From: Turritopsis dohrnii
Taxonomy: Eukaryota; Cnidaria; Hydrozoa; Anthoathecata; Oceaniidae
Direction: 5' to 3'
NCBI GenBank assembly: GCA_027922465.2
Contig: BQMF02000035.1
Span: forward strand, 248,001-312,000
Length of the DNA: 64,000 nt
Shown here one piece after another: positions 47,420 through 58,900 of the stretch (the stretch's first letter is position 1; every line of letters starts with the position of its first letter). The notes beneath the pieces were generated by a model. It was not told the origin of the DNA, searched no databases, and was given only the letters and a program-made list of their open reading frames with translations. Both the position numbers and the translations under genes were made by a program.

Positions 47420-48960
47420 CTGAAAGAGAAAAATTAAATAAGCCGATTTTTTTCGTTCACTGTGCACCGAAGAGATTCCGTAAGGAATGAGGGATCTTCG
47501 TTCCCTCAACGAACGAATGCGCGTCAAATCAAGTTTATTTCTTATTATCTCCTTAATACTGAATACAACTACCACAATGCAATGCAACAGTTCTGTTCTA
47601 AACAGCTGTAAGAATGCCAGTTTCGTTCGTAAAACCTTTTCATTGTTCCATGGAGGCATTTGTAATGATTTTCTTCTCATTGCATTGCGGGAGTTGTATT
47701 ATATATTAAGGGGATAATTACATTTCGGTATCGAACAATTCGCAATGTGTATCAGACTCACATATTTTACACTTTAAGCTACTCTGAACGGTTCTTTCAT
47801 TCTTATCTAGTAAAACCATTTGCAACCTTATCGTGTTGTGACAAAGGAATTTCGATTGAAAGTCAACGACATCGAGCAAAATGGTAGCTTTTTCATCCGG
47901 CATACCTTATCGGGGATAATTTTAAATAAAGGCTGGAGGGAGGGCGCATTAAAACAAATAATTTACGTATTCATTCGAATGAAAAAAACTCTTTTTGTAT
48001 TGTAATATATTTACTTCGTCACACACAAGTGATATATTTTCCAAAAATTAACGTTGTGCTATAAACTTTCTGATTTTGAACTGAAAAATTTAAAGTTAGT
48101 AACTACGGGCGTATAACTAGGGCGTGAAGAACTGCAACATTACACACACACGGACTGACTGACGGACACGGGGAAATGAAAGATCAGCTACCTTGCGGCG
48201 CTGACCAATAAGCAACACAACAACTCCAACTTTCTATAAACACGAAGCCATTTTCGCTCATCAAAGATTCTCACGGCTCGTATGATGTAAACATTCAATA
48301 TTACAACTGGGGGTAACAAAATATATATCCCTTAAATTGATACTATAACATTGTGACCTTTGTATCTCGTTTTTATACATTTCCAAAAAATGATAACTGA
48401 CTAAATTTAGAAATAAGTATAAGCTTTTTCTAGATATTATATTTAAGAAATATGATTAAGATCAATATTTGGCCTTATGTTATACCCCCGGTTTGAAAAT
48501 CGAATATTTTTGTGAGCTCAGAAGCGGGAAAATTCGATAACGCGCGAACTACTGAAAACACGTGCCTTTGGAATTGAGAAAATTGAGAAATTGAAAAACG
48601 TGTAGTATTAACGATTTGATGTTCTTGAAACACTGGATGTATGTTAATTGTTCTCCTGCTAACGTTTTTTTGTAATGGAGACTAAAAGTTGTTTAATTCA
48701 CATTCCTGTATATGATACAGATTGAGAGGATTTACCGAAAGGTCCTTGGAAAAAGTGCTCTCGGCAAGGTAAGCCGACTATTTTGTTATGCTTACGTACT
48801 TTATATTTTCTTTGGATCTTTTGTAAAGACCAATGATGTATTCGTTGGAAGGAACTTGTTGTTGTTTTCTGATAGGCTTAACACTTGATAGAAGAATTCT
48901 TCGTTCAACTTTTTACGCTATTCTAATTAGATATAAATTTTATTGTAAAAGGTGGAAATT
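47420..48960. other. Intergenic DNA, nothing recognised
   Basis: Short ORFs only. May contain upstream exons or the promoter of the gene at 49006; I could not connect any. Confidence 0.45.
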
Positions 48961-49005
48961 AGCTACATACATGGTTTAAATATGATTGTGAATTAGATAT
49001 AACTA

Positions 49006-50347
49006 ATGGTTTTAAATTGTAGTGAAATCCGACGTGACGAAAAAACCGCCACTGCATTACGATCTGACAAAACTGATAATTTGTGCTTCCATCAGAAGTG
49101 TTACGATAGGTATACACACAAAAAAGAACTAGAGAGAATCACAAAAGGCAGAGAGAAAGAGCAAGAAGAAGCTGAGGAAGAAGAGAGGATTGAGCGAAAG
49201 CGTGCAAGGTTATGGAATGGATCAAGGGTATCAACACGCAGAAAAGACCTATTAGGAAAAATCATCGCTCCGGATGAGTGCTGCATATGTCACTCTCTAA
49301 AGACTGTACGTGAATGTTGGTGAGCAGTTTTTCGAAATAACATCACTGGAAGGAAGAGTTGTTGTACGGGAAGAACTTTCTTTGAATTCAACCCAAGAAG
49401 AGGCTGATACAAAAGTGTTTGTTTGTGCGAATCATGCAGCAATGCTCAACCTTTCATCAGTGTGCATATGTACTGTCGATACCGATATCGCGGTATACGC
49501 ACTTTATTTCAATTTTTCGATTGAATTGCACATTTTTGTTGAAATTGGGGCTGGGGATCGAAAGCGGATTCTTGATATCGGTGACATTTGTTTGGAGATG
49601 GGCGAAGACATGTGCAAAGCATTACCTGGTTTGCACTGTTTTACTGGGAATGACTATACCAGTTCCTTTCACGGGATTGGGAAAAAGAAGGCATTTATGG
49701 TAATGAGGGAAAATCAAGAATACATTCAAGCATTTTCTCAACTGGGAGAAGGAAAAGATGCTTCTCCATTCACTTTTAACGCAACTCTTTTCCCTATTTT
49801 CCAAGCTTTTACATGTAAGCTGTATGGTTTGGGTCAGTGTACAGACACTGATATTGCCAGGTATCAGAAATTTTGCAACTCAAAAAAGAAATGTCCGGAA
49901 CCACAACAGTTGCCCCCTACCAAGGATGTACTTCTTTGCCATCTGAAGCGAGTGAACTATGCCACTGCAGTTGTAAAGAAAGCTCTCCATCAGCATCCGA
50001 ACATCCCAAGCCCACATGGATACGGCTGGACCGTTGAAAACGAAGTATTCAGTGTGCAGTGGATGCTGAGGAAACCAATTCCAGAAGAACTTGTTGAATT
50101 TATGGCTTGTGGTTGCAAGAAAAGTATGTGTAAAAACGACCAGTGCGTTTGTAAAGCGCACCAGTTGAAATGTACGGATCTCTGTAATTGTTGTAATTGC
50201 GTAAATGGCTCTAACGATGATTCAGGCAGAGAATCTGACGGCGACGATGATGACGAAGATAACGACGACAGCGATAGCGACGAAGATGATGATGACTTGG
50301 AGTCGGGTTGTGATGCTGAAGAAAGTGAATATGAAAATGAAGAGTAG
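49006..50347 (+). CDS. Uncharacterised Cys-rich protein with possible PIN/FEN-like core, internally deleted
   Basis: Two coding blocks. 49021-49311, after a likely AG acceptor, has a Cys/His pair (CFHQKCYDRYTHKKE), a charged coiled coil and CCICH, ending at a GTACGT donor. 49325-50347 in another frame reads STQEEADTKVFVCANHA, TVDTDIAVYALYF, ALPGLHCFTGNDYTSSFHG and IGKKKA. Paired acidic residues plus an FTG(N/C)D-G-GKKKA helix-hairpin-like segment recall FEN1/asteroid PIN nucleases (inference). Near the end is a Cys cluster (ACGCKKSMCKNDQCVCKAH, CTDLCNCCNC) of TSO1/CXC type, then an Asp/Glu tail. I recall families of such proteins in cnidarian and mollusc genomes with a long segment between these parts; here they lie almost side by side, suggesting a deletion. 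Host or transposon origin unclear. Confidence 0.6.
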
Positions 50348-50808
50348 ATTTTCAAATGGCATTAAATATTTTGTTTTTGTACTTTGGTATATCGCGGTCA
50401 ACAACTGTCGTCAATAATTCAATAATTTATGGGAAAATCAAAGAATTTAAGATCGCAATAATTCAATGACTAATTTAACTCTTTGTCAATGTATTGCGAA
50501 CTTATCATAATTTGTTAACTTACTTTTTTCGGAAATTCTGGATACAAAGGGCTTGGCACCACCGCGTTCATCATTACGTCATCGTTTTAAAGTTTAAACT
50601 GTAATAACTCCTTAGGTGGTTGAAATTGTGGTTACTGACTAATATATTTTTTGTTCAGATTGAAAAAATCTATCGATTGGTGTAATTGTTTTTTTGATTT
50701 GAGAAAAAAAAATTTGAACTGTCACTATGACGTCATCATTCCCTAAATTTTTCCTGGTACGGACCCACAAGAAAATTCAGAACGACCAGTAAACTTTTTT
50801 GAGACCCT

Positions 50809-51362
50809 CAAATGCCCAGTTCGAAGAGAAACACGAAAACAAAAATCGAAAAAACACTTGCACACAGAAAGTAAAAGTTCACCTATGTATAACGAAAAGT
50901 GTAGATAAAACATTAAAGTAAAACTCCTTATAACATGTTTACCATCAAATTTCTTCCAAAACATGATTCTTTAAAATATAAGTGACGTAAAGATGGAAGA
51001 TTGGCCTCGCTTCAACTTTGAAATCCATACTTTTTTTAAATATGAATTTTAGGTAATCTAAACAAACTAATGTTCTGTCCTTTGGTTGAGTCACTGTCAC
51101 ATCCCACAACAGCAGCACAAATAACCATGTTTTTCATTAGATTTAAAAAAAATACTTAGTTATTGCTTGAATTTGAAAGAACACTCGCTCGATTTGAATG
51201 CAAAACATCGCATCAACACTGAATATAACTTCTTCAATGACGTCACATAATTAAAAAAAGACTTTTTTTCCAACCAAATTAAATTTATTTTGTAGTATCT
51301 ACATTAAAACAAGGGATATATGAAGAAAAAAAATTTTTTCAAATTTTCATGACACCACTCCT
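50809..51362 (-). mobile_element. Kolobok-like TTAA element, copy 3, truncated
   Basis: Collinear with the end half of 28231-29528, from AAATGCCCAGTTCGAAGAG to CACCACTCCT, then TTAA at 51363-51366. The other half is absent, and about 60 bases are missing near 51250 relative to the full copies. Confidence 0.8.
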
Positions 51363-51369
51363 TTAATTG

Positions 51370-52250
51370 AGTCCTGGGCGGTTAATAAAAAATCACTAAA
51401 ACCACTAATGCAGTTTATCTTTTCACTGAATGCTGACAAAAGAACTGCTTGTGTCCTACACGAGCAACTTCAAAAAAAGCTCGATAAATACTATCACTCT
51501 TTGAGATGAAAATAATTCATTGTGGCGTTATTAGGTTTCCTTCTTTATGGTGAAATATGTTCAACTAAAAACGATGTTTTTCTCAGTATTTAATGTTTTT
51601 GCCGAGTTTCAGTTTCAGTTTTGGACCTTGGCGCTTAATCGGAACCTGGGCGCTAATTACAAATTTTTCCTCTGAACCTGGGCGCTTAATCGGACGGGGC
51701 GCTTAATACTGTTATCTCACATGATTTGACAAGACGGCACTTCACCGTTGTGTTAAAAAATATTTTGCTCCAAAAGGGAAAGTGTTGGAACTGTCCAAAG
51801 TACCTGTAACGGAGGATTATGAAAACGAAAGTTTAAAAAATTCAAAAAATGCAGTGTGCATTTCAACATCCAAGTACAATGTAAGTAAGTATTACTGCCA
51901 TAATTAGAACACTAGAAAAGAGTAACATATTTGCTGCAACATTAATCAGCAAAACTAAATTGCAATATTCTGTAGTTCTGAAACTCAAGAAAAAGAGAAG
52001 CATATGAAGTTTAGCTGCGATTGTTTGTGGTGGTGCTTTTTTATGGACTTGCATTTGATGCATTTGTATGGTATTGATGAGGATATCTTTCATAACATAG
52101 GAAAGCATATTGTTTAGTATATTATTATTGAGATCATTTGAACAAGAAATCAAATTTAATCAAATAATCAGGCAAAATCAAATAATCTGGCAAATGAATG
52201 TTTCCATTATATATATTGCTTTATAGCTAGTCACCTCAAATCTTAGGGTG
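51370..52250. other. Intergenic DNA with AAGCGCCC-family scraps
   Basis: 51629-51713 contains GGCGCTTAATCGGAACCTGG and GGGCGCTTAATCGGACGGG, related to the element at 2419-3143. Otherwise nothing recognised; the 96-codon minus ORF at 51863-52153 shows no domain. Confidence 0.5.
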
Positions 52251-52258
52251 GTGTTTAA

Positions 52259-52734
52259 AGCGGAAAATACACTATGAGTTTTGACGCATGTGTTTAATCA
52301 CATGTGTCAAGACTCATGAGTATTTCAGTGTTGTGTCGAAACACTTGATATCATTTTTAATTAAACATGAAATCTCTCATCAAAGTTTTCTGGTTTCTTA
52401 AAAAGTTTTTATAAATTTCGCTGTCTTCTAACCTTAATTCATTTTAATGGCTGACTATAGCAACCATGTGTAACTCTTCCTTGAAGCCAAGGTTTTGGCT
52501 TATGTTTTCATTAATTTCGCTCTTTCTCCAACTTTGAGCAAACTGCTAAAATAATTGTAGCTACAACATCTTCACCCGAGTCATTAGCCATGTTTACAGC
52601 TTAATATGAAACTAAACTCATAATAAAAACACATATGTGTTATACACTGAATGTGTGTGATTTTTCATGTAGCAAATGAGTAAAACCTTGTGGGTTTTGA
52701 AACTCGTGTCAAAATCTCATAGTATATTTCCCGC
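52259..52734. repeat. 476-bp TTAA-flanked MITE, GCGGGAAATATAC ends
   Basis: Left AGCGGAAAATACACTATGAG, right CTCATAGTATATTTCCCGC, flanked by TTAA at 52255-52258 and 52735-52738. Inside are further inverted pieces (CATGTGTTTAATCACATG and others). No ORF. Confidence 0.75.
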
Positions 52735-53001
52735 TTAATTTGTTTTTTTGAAATATTGATAGAGTCTAAAAGAATTTTTCTTGTCATATTCATTCATTTA
52801 CAAAGAAGATACAACCTGTGCCATAGGTAAAATGAACTTGCTTCTGCTATAACAATTGCACTTATTCAAAAAGGAAAGTCGGACAGAAAAAGAAGAAAGT
52901 ATGCACAGAGACCTAGCACTCTGCAACTATAAAACATTGGTTTCCAAATTGGATTCTTCTTTTTCCCAAATATCAATAAATTTGCCTGTTTCTACTTTAG
53001 C

Positions 53002-53426
53002 TACCTAAAGGGAATTAATTTTCGCTGGAATTAATTTTCACAGCTTTCACAGTTTTTCATCATTCTGCAAAAAATTAGTTCTTGCAAAAAGTTTTATTTA
53101 CCTCTATCTGTGAAAAATAATTCCTATATACAAAATTTCCAAGAAACATTGATTATAATGACAATTCACAATGCAATCTATTGATTATTTTCTTATTCAG
53201 TATTTTAGGTGACATTGATGATGACTTGTAACCTAGTTCTTTAGCTATATTCATTACTTTAATTGGATTAATTTTTGCGAGATTTTTTGGATTTATTTTT
53301 CGCGAATATGCACTTTGAAAAATCTTGCGTGGATTAATTTTCGCGAATGGTTGTTTCAAAAACAATCTTGTGGATTTATTTTCGTGGTCAAAAGGATTAC
53401 GATTAAAAAAATAGACCCTTCAGGTA
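53002..53426. repeat. AATTAATTTTCGC-rich repeat element
   Basis: Ends TACCTAAAGGGAATTAATTT and CCCTTCAGGTA; GGATTAATTTTCGCGAA units inside. Same family as 5974-6475. Confidence 0.65.
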
Positions 53427-53489
53427 AAAGTTACGGTAGCCTTCTATTTTATCAACTGTTACATTGCTTAACGCATTAACATTTGTGCT

Positions 53490-53770
53490 CACCTCCAAGG
53501 TAGCATCGTCGCTAATATCACTAAATGGGTCTCAGTTTGGCAGTTCTTTTAAACCCATACGAATAGCGTCAGCAATCCCTGCTGCACGCAATCCATTGTT
53601 GATTACTTCCTTACGATATCAGCAGAAGTGATGTAATTATAGAAATCAACAATCCATCCTGTGTGTGAAAGGGCTTGAGAGTTGACAAACATAAATTGAC
53701 ATCTACCTCTTCCAAAGCCTTTTCCCACTGCAGTTGCTGGGAAATTGGCTGGAATACCTCTTGTCTCCAT
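53490..53770 (-). pseudogene. C-terminal scrap of a DDE_1 (pogo/jerky-like) transposase
   Basis: Minus-strand frames give WEKALEEVDVNLCLSTLKPF, then GWIVDFYNYITSADIV, then in another frame NNGLRAAGIADAIRMGLKEL with a DPFSDI end. This is the usual order at the tail of DDE_1 transposases (Trp, GW, AGI, DPF). At least two frameshifts; nothing upstream. Confidence 0.5.
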
Positions 53771-54508
53771 ACTTTAAAACTTAGCGACAATTTGAAAATG
53801 GAGTATGAGCCGAAAGAAAAGAGGAAATGCCCTAAGAATGTCATAGCAACCAAGAAAAATACGGACCCTAAATCCATGGATGTATTTCTCGAAGGATGCA
53901 AAACAATGCCTTCCCAAATGAAAAGACAAGAAGAAAGCGTCATCATTTTTGATAAGATTACATTTATCATTCCTAGATCGATAAAATCCTCGGTTGATAA
54001 GAAAATGTTGCACTTGTATTTACCATATTTGGGAAACTTATCACTGAATATTCGTAGTAAGCTTGTTAAAGCGGTGCAAAGGTCTTCCAATATATGTGAC
54101 CTTAGAGTTACTTTTAGTTCACAATCTCGTATGTCCTTGTTTTTTAGGTTCAAAGACCATGTTCCTAAGTCCTTACTTTCAAATGTAGTGTACAGATTCA
54201 CGTGTAGTAGCTGCAATGCTTCTTATTTTGGTAAGACCACTAGACATTTGAAGGTCAGAGCTTCTGAACACCTGGGCTTGTCCCCGTTAACGGGAAAGAT
54301 AGTTAAGAACACACAGAACACAGCAGTTAAGGACCACTTATTATTTTGTAATTCTAGTTCTTCTTTTGATGATTTTCATGTCATTACATCTGCACGTAGT
54401 AACTATCTTCTTGAAATAAAAGAGAGCTTAATGATCTGTAAAGAAAAACCTATTCTCAACAAAAATATCTCTTCTGCTCCATTGTATTTATTCGACAAGT
54501 TCGGTTAA
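53675..54508 (+). pseudogene. Penelope-like element: GIY-YIG endonuclease 3' part
   Basis: Only the C-terminal part is recognisable, from about 53940. It has the linker LPYLGNLSLNIRSKLVKAVQ and FRFKDHVPKSLLSNVVYRF. The GIY-YIG nuclease with its Cys pair follows (YRFTCSSCNASYFGKTTRHL, KVRASEHLG), then AVKDHLLFC, ESLMICKEKPILN and the family end SSAPLYLFDKFG. The nuclease would nick the target to prime reverse transcription. The reverse transcriptase that should come first is missing, so this is a 5'-truncated copy. The ORF start (53675 to about 53930) overlaps the antisense DDE_1 scrap and is probably chance. Confidence 0.75.
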
Positions 54509-54645
54509 TCAATCGTCTGAGGAGTGCTTGCGTAATCGCAGCATACTGACATTTGATTTACCTTATTAGGTAATATTTTATTTTATGATAATTGATAAAA
54601 AAAAGGCGTTTGTTTAAAAAATATTTCATATCTGTATGTACTCGT

Positions 54646-54673
54646 ACTGAAGATGGCTGTTGTCAGCCGAAAG
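54646..54673 (+). ncRNA. Hammerhead-ribozyme-like core at the Penelope 3' end
   Basis: CTGAAGA (54647-54653), a 5-bp stem GGCTG/CAGCC (54655-54659 with 54664-54668) closed by TTGT, then GAAA (54669-54672). This is the CUGANGA / stem II / GAAA core; Penelope-like elements are known to carry hammerheads. One extra T (54654) lies before stem II. Stem I and the cleavage site are not obvious. Confidence 0.5.
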
Positions 54674-54699
54674 CTTTAATACATGAACGTGTCATAATT

Positions 54700-55940
54700 G
54701 AATGTGTCTTCTCAAGATTACATTTAAAAGAGAACTAAACTGAAATTAAAATTTTTCTGAAATTTACTTCATCATTTCAATATATTTTCTAATCATATTT
54801 AAAAATCTGTTTGATATAACAGCATGCCATATTTTCCGAGATATCAGAGTTTTAACTTTGCGTTTTTTCCCTCACAAATCTGACCAGGTGAAAGTTATAG
54901 GGAACTGGAACCGAGTGACGTAGAAAAGTTCAAAACAGTTTCGCAGCTCATTACACACCGAGGCGTTTTCTTGTTATATATGCTATTTTCCCCTTTTTAA
55001 GGGAACATGTGTTATGCATCATTTGTCATTTCTTGATCCAGTGAACGAACAACAAAAAAGAAAACAACTGGATTTATTTTCGCGAAACGGTACTTTGAAA
55101 ACTTTTGCATGGATTGATTTTCGCGATTCGATGATTTCATATCGGCAAAAATTTGTGAAATCACAAAAATAAATCTCGATAAGATTAATTCGATTGAAGT
55201 AGTCATTAAGATAGATATTTAAATGTATTATATAATGTATTTAAATGGATAAGTTTTTTTGTTTTGTTTTTCTTACTTTCACTCTGCTCGCATTTTTTTT
55301 CATCATTTTGCTTAATACAACCAAATTTCAAAAGATTAAATCATTAAATTGATTTCCGCAAAATCTCTATTGAAAACGAAACCGCGACAGTTATGCTTGT
55401 GAAGATTTATCCCTCTCTCTGATGTGAAAATTTGTTTATGTTTTTCTATCTCACTTCTGTACATTTTTGATTGCATTCTGATTGGTTAATCACTTGATTT
55501 CAATAGAAAACAATAGAGTTATATGACCATAATGTATAATATGAAGAAATAGAACATGTCCTATCTTTTAAGAATTGAACCATATGATCACATGATTTTG
55601 TTTCATATGAGATACATTACACAATCATACTCATGATCATAATACTATAGTCATATAAAACATGATTATGTAAGTAGCTTTAATCAACTTTTTGAGCCAT
55701 ATTATGTACCAAATTATCATTTTGCACCACAGGATCTTTTAGAAAGTGATGTCATAAACGTTTTTATCATTTTTTTATGTTCATACCGTTCTTGACTCTG
55801 AGTACAGGGTGTTCTGTCCTCAAGCACATTATAATGCAACTAGCTCTTGCTTTTGCAAACTACTTTTAAAATAGTATTGAAGTAGTATTAAATGTCAATA
55901 AAATTCTGCAGTTTCTTTTTATTAGTATCTTTAGTGTAAA
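54700..55940. other. Region 5' of the ADP-ribosyl cyclase; repeat scraps only
   Basis: 55050-55180 has GATTTATTTTCGCGAAACG-type units of the TTTCGC family. The rest is AT-rich. Core promoter of the downstream gene expected near 55850-55940 but no clear TATA. Confidence 0.45.
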
Positions 55941-55945
55941 TAAAA

Positions 55946-58900
55946 ATGGTATCGTGTTTGGACTTGATAACTCGTATTGTTCTGCTGGCCACAACAATGG
56001 AGTTTTCTTTTGCCTATATTCCACTGGTATACAATCGCACTACGCCGTCAATAGAAGCTATTTTTGTTGGCAGATGTGAAGAGTATCAAAAGCTGAATAC
56101 ACAGAATAATGATCCCAGTCTGAATGTAGCAGTAAATTGTACGACTGAAGTTTGGAAGCCATTCAAAAGTGCATTTGCAAACAAAGATGCATGTGAGACT
56201 TCAATCACAAAAGCTGATTATGAGTCACTCTTCGCAACCATTCAAAATAAAAAGAAGCTAAGAAACAAGGTCGAACAGTGTTTTAAAATCTTTTTCATGC
56301 CCAGGTGATTTTGATAACAAAACCCAACCTTACTTTCCCCACTTGTAGTTTGCAAAAATCTGTTGAGCAACTTATTTTTAATGTCTATAGCAAACCAACA
56401 ACAAGATATTCCTTCTAAAGGTTGGTCCCCACTTGGGTATAAAAATTCATCACAAGTTTTTCTCCTTAAATTTGTGGCTTTAAGTTCGTTACCAAATTCA
56501 ATGTGAGGTCTTTACACTAGAAAAACCAACTTCTTCACCAAAACAAATTTGGATCAAAATTATAGGGATGATGAAGATCAGGTGGTGAAAGTAAAAAGAA
56601 GAGGAGAAGAGAAAAACATGGGTTAAAAATATAACCCTTTTTGATTCACAAAGAATTATCAATTTATTTATATGCATTTTCACAGTCTTTTTCTTTGACT
56701 TACGTCAATGCTGCTTGTTTTCTATCTTCTATGATTTTGCACATAAGAATTCCAAAACATTAGGAGAAAAAAAATTTCTAGCATGCGGTAAAATGTTTTT
56801 AACAAAAGATTACCTTCAAATTTTGAATAGAAAGTTTGGATCTATTAGAGACATCTCTTTGATGTTCGAACATCTGATCACAAGATTACAAATGAAAGGT
56901 GACAAACCAGCGATAAATATCAAAACTTTTAGATATTTCATCGCCCTTGATTTTGGGCGAAGAATTAAAAGCAATGAACTTTTGGTGTTCCTACTAGAGG
57001 ATATGGGCAATGGAGGTAGGTGATGGACCGGCAACGAACATATATAGACCCAAGTGGGAACCAAGCTTAATGATCTCTCAAAAAAATCCTTATCATAATG
57101 TGTAATGAATATGATAAACAATATTTAGGCAATGTTTTGGTCTGGTACTAGAACCATTGTCCATGACTTCACACATGTGAATACAGATTATATTACGCTA
57201 GAAGATACTTTTACTGGGTATGTAAAACTTTTATTTACTATCAGATATTCTGATCTTGATAGGTCTGCATTTAAAAATGTTTGTTTAAAGACTGTAAAAA
57301 CATTCATGAAAATGCTTTTAAAACTTTTCTTATAATCAAATTGTGTTTTCTCTTATGATCGGTATTTAAGACTAGACTTAACCTTCTCATTCATCCAAAC
57401 CTTTAGCTATGTAGCCAATGATTTGAATTGGTGTGGGTGCAAAAATTGTCCGACTGGAATTGACTTTGTTTTCTGCAATAAAAGTTGTTCTACTCCTACT
57501 TCAGTGTACTGGGATATCGCTTCTGAAAATGTATGCTTCATTATCCTTTTTCCTTTTCATTTGCGAGAAAGGGTTTTGCTATTCATAGTTTGTTAATGAC
57601 GATGCTTCTTCATTTGACCATAGTTTGCAAAAAAGGCAGCCGGTACTGTTTATGTCATGGTAAATGGAACTGCTAAAAATGGAAACACAGCTTATTACAA
57701 TGGCAGGTTGGCATAATTAACATCAAGTTTGAAATTACACAAAACCTTTTAGAGTAAAGTTTATTTTCATTTTTTCAGTATATTTGGCCGGGCTGAGTTA
57801 TCTGCATTAGGCAAAACTGGTCTAACAACTGTACTGTCAGTTTTGGTCGTTTTTGATGTCGATGAAGAACCAAAGTGAGTAAACATTATCAGATAAAACA
57901 GGATTTAATTCAACTTTTGTTTGCTATTGTTTCCTGAATTTATTATTAACACTTCCAGAGAGAGATGTGGTGAAAATTCATTACTTCAGCTAGTTGATGA
58001 TGCTTACAAGTATGGGATAAAAAATGTTGAATGTACGGATGACCCAAGGCAAGAATGTGTTATATCTTTAATTTTCTTCTGTATATTTAGTTATAGTGTA
58101 CTTCTGGTTCTATTAGTAGGTTGAACCAAAATTTTCCTTACGGCAAAGACCAGGGTGGCCATGCCTCCTCTAAAGTCCTTTAAAGTCCTATTTTTTGAAA
58201 AATGTCCTCTAAAGTCCTCTATAGTCCTCTAAAAAACTGTTTTTTTGCTAGAATCTCCACTAAAATTCTAAATATTTTTTTCAGGTAACATAAAAAATGC
58301 AATGGAATGTTTTTGATAGTAGCCTATATTTTTGAAGTTTCAGTTTTATTACACCACTCATACTTTGTCATTCAAGGCAGCTGCAAACTGTCAAATATTT
58401 TTCGTTTTTTGCATCGATGTTGAATGGTTTGAAAATTCTTATACAAAAATAAAGTTTGAATAAATGAAAATAAAAATTTGAATCCTCTGAAATCCTATTT
58501 TTTCTTCGAAAAATCGTTGTTTTTTTTTTCAGAAAAATCCTCTAATTTTGAGAAAAAATGTCCTCTAAAGTCCTCCAAAGTCCTCTATTTTTTTCATAAA
58601 AGTTCTGTGGCCATCCTGAACGCTATTGTTTCTTAAAACTTTATGCATTGTTTCTCATTAAAGTTCCCACAAAAAATTTGCCACAGAAAAGTCTACCTTA
58701 GGACTACTAATTCTCACAGGTTTTAATTTTCGCAAATTGGTCATATTTCCAATTTTCACAAGAATTCATTTTCAAGGTTGCAGACCTTTAATAAAAAAGT
58801 GTAATTTTATTACCTTCACTGTCCTTGAGAAACCTTCGAAAATGGGCTATTGGGGCAATTAAAACACATAATTCTAACAAAATGGACACTTTACTAATCA

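Noticed and set aside
47179..47490. 103-codon ORF with repeated INKQKDTIR
   Set aside because: Its openness comes from the 27-bp tandem repeat; no domain, and the minus strand is equally open.
47820..48005. 61-codon ORFs on both strands near 47718-48005
   Set aside because: No domain, no splice context, overlapping in opposite strands; not supportable as genes.
49990..50355. 121-codon Ser-rich minus-strand ORF
   Set aside because: Mirror of the Asp/Glu-rich plus-strand tail (GAY codons read backwards).
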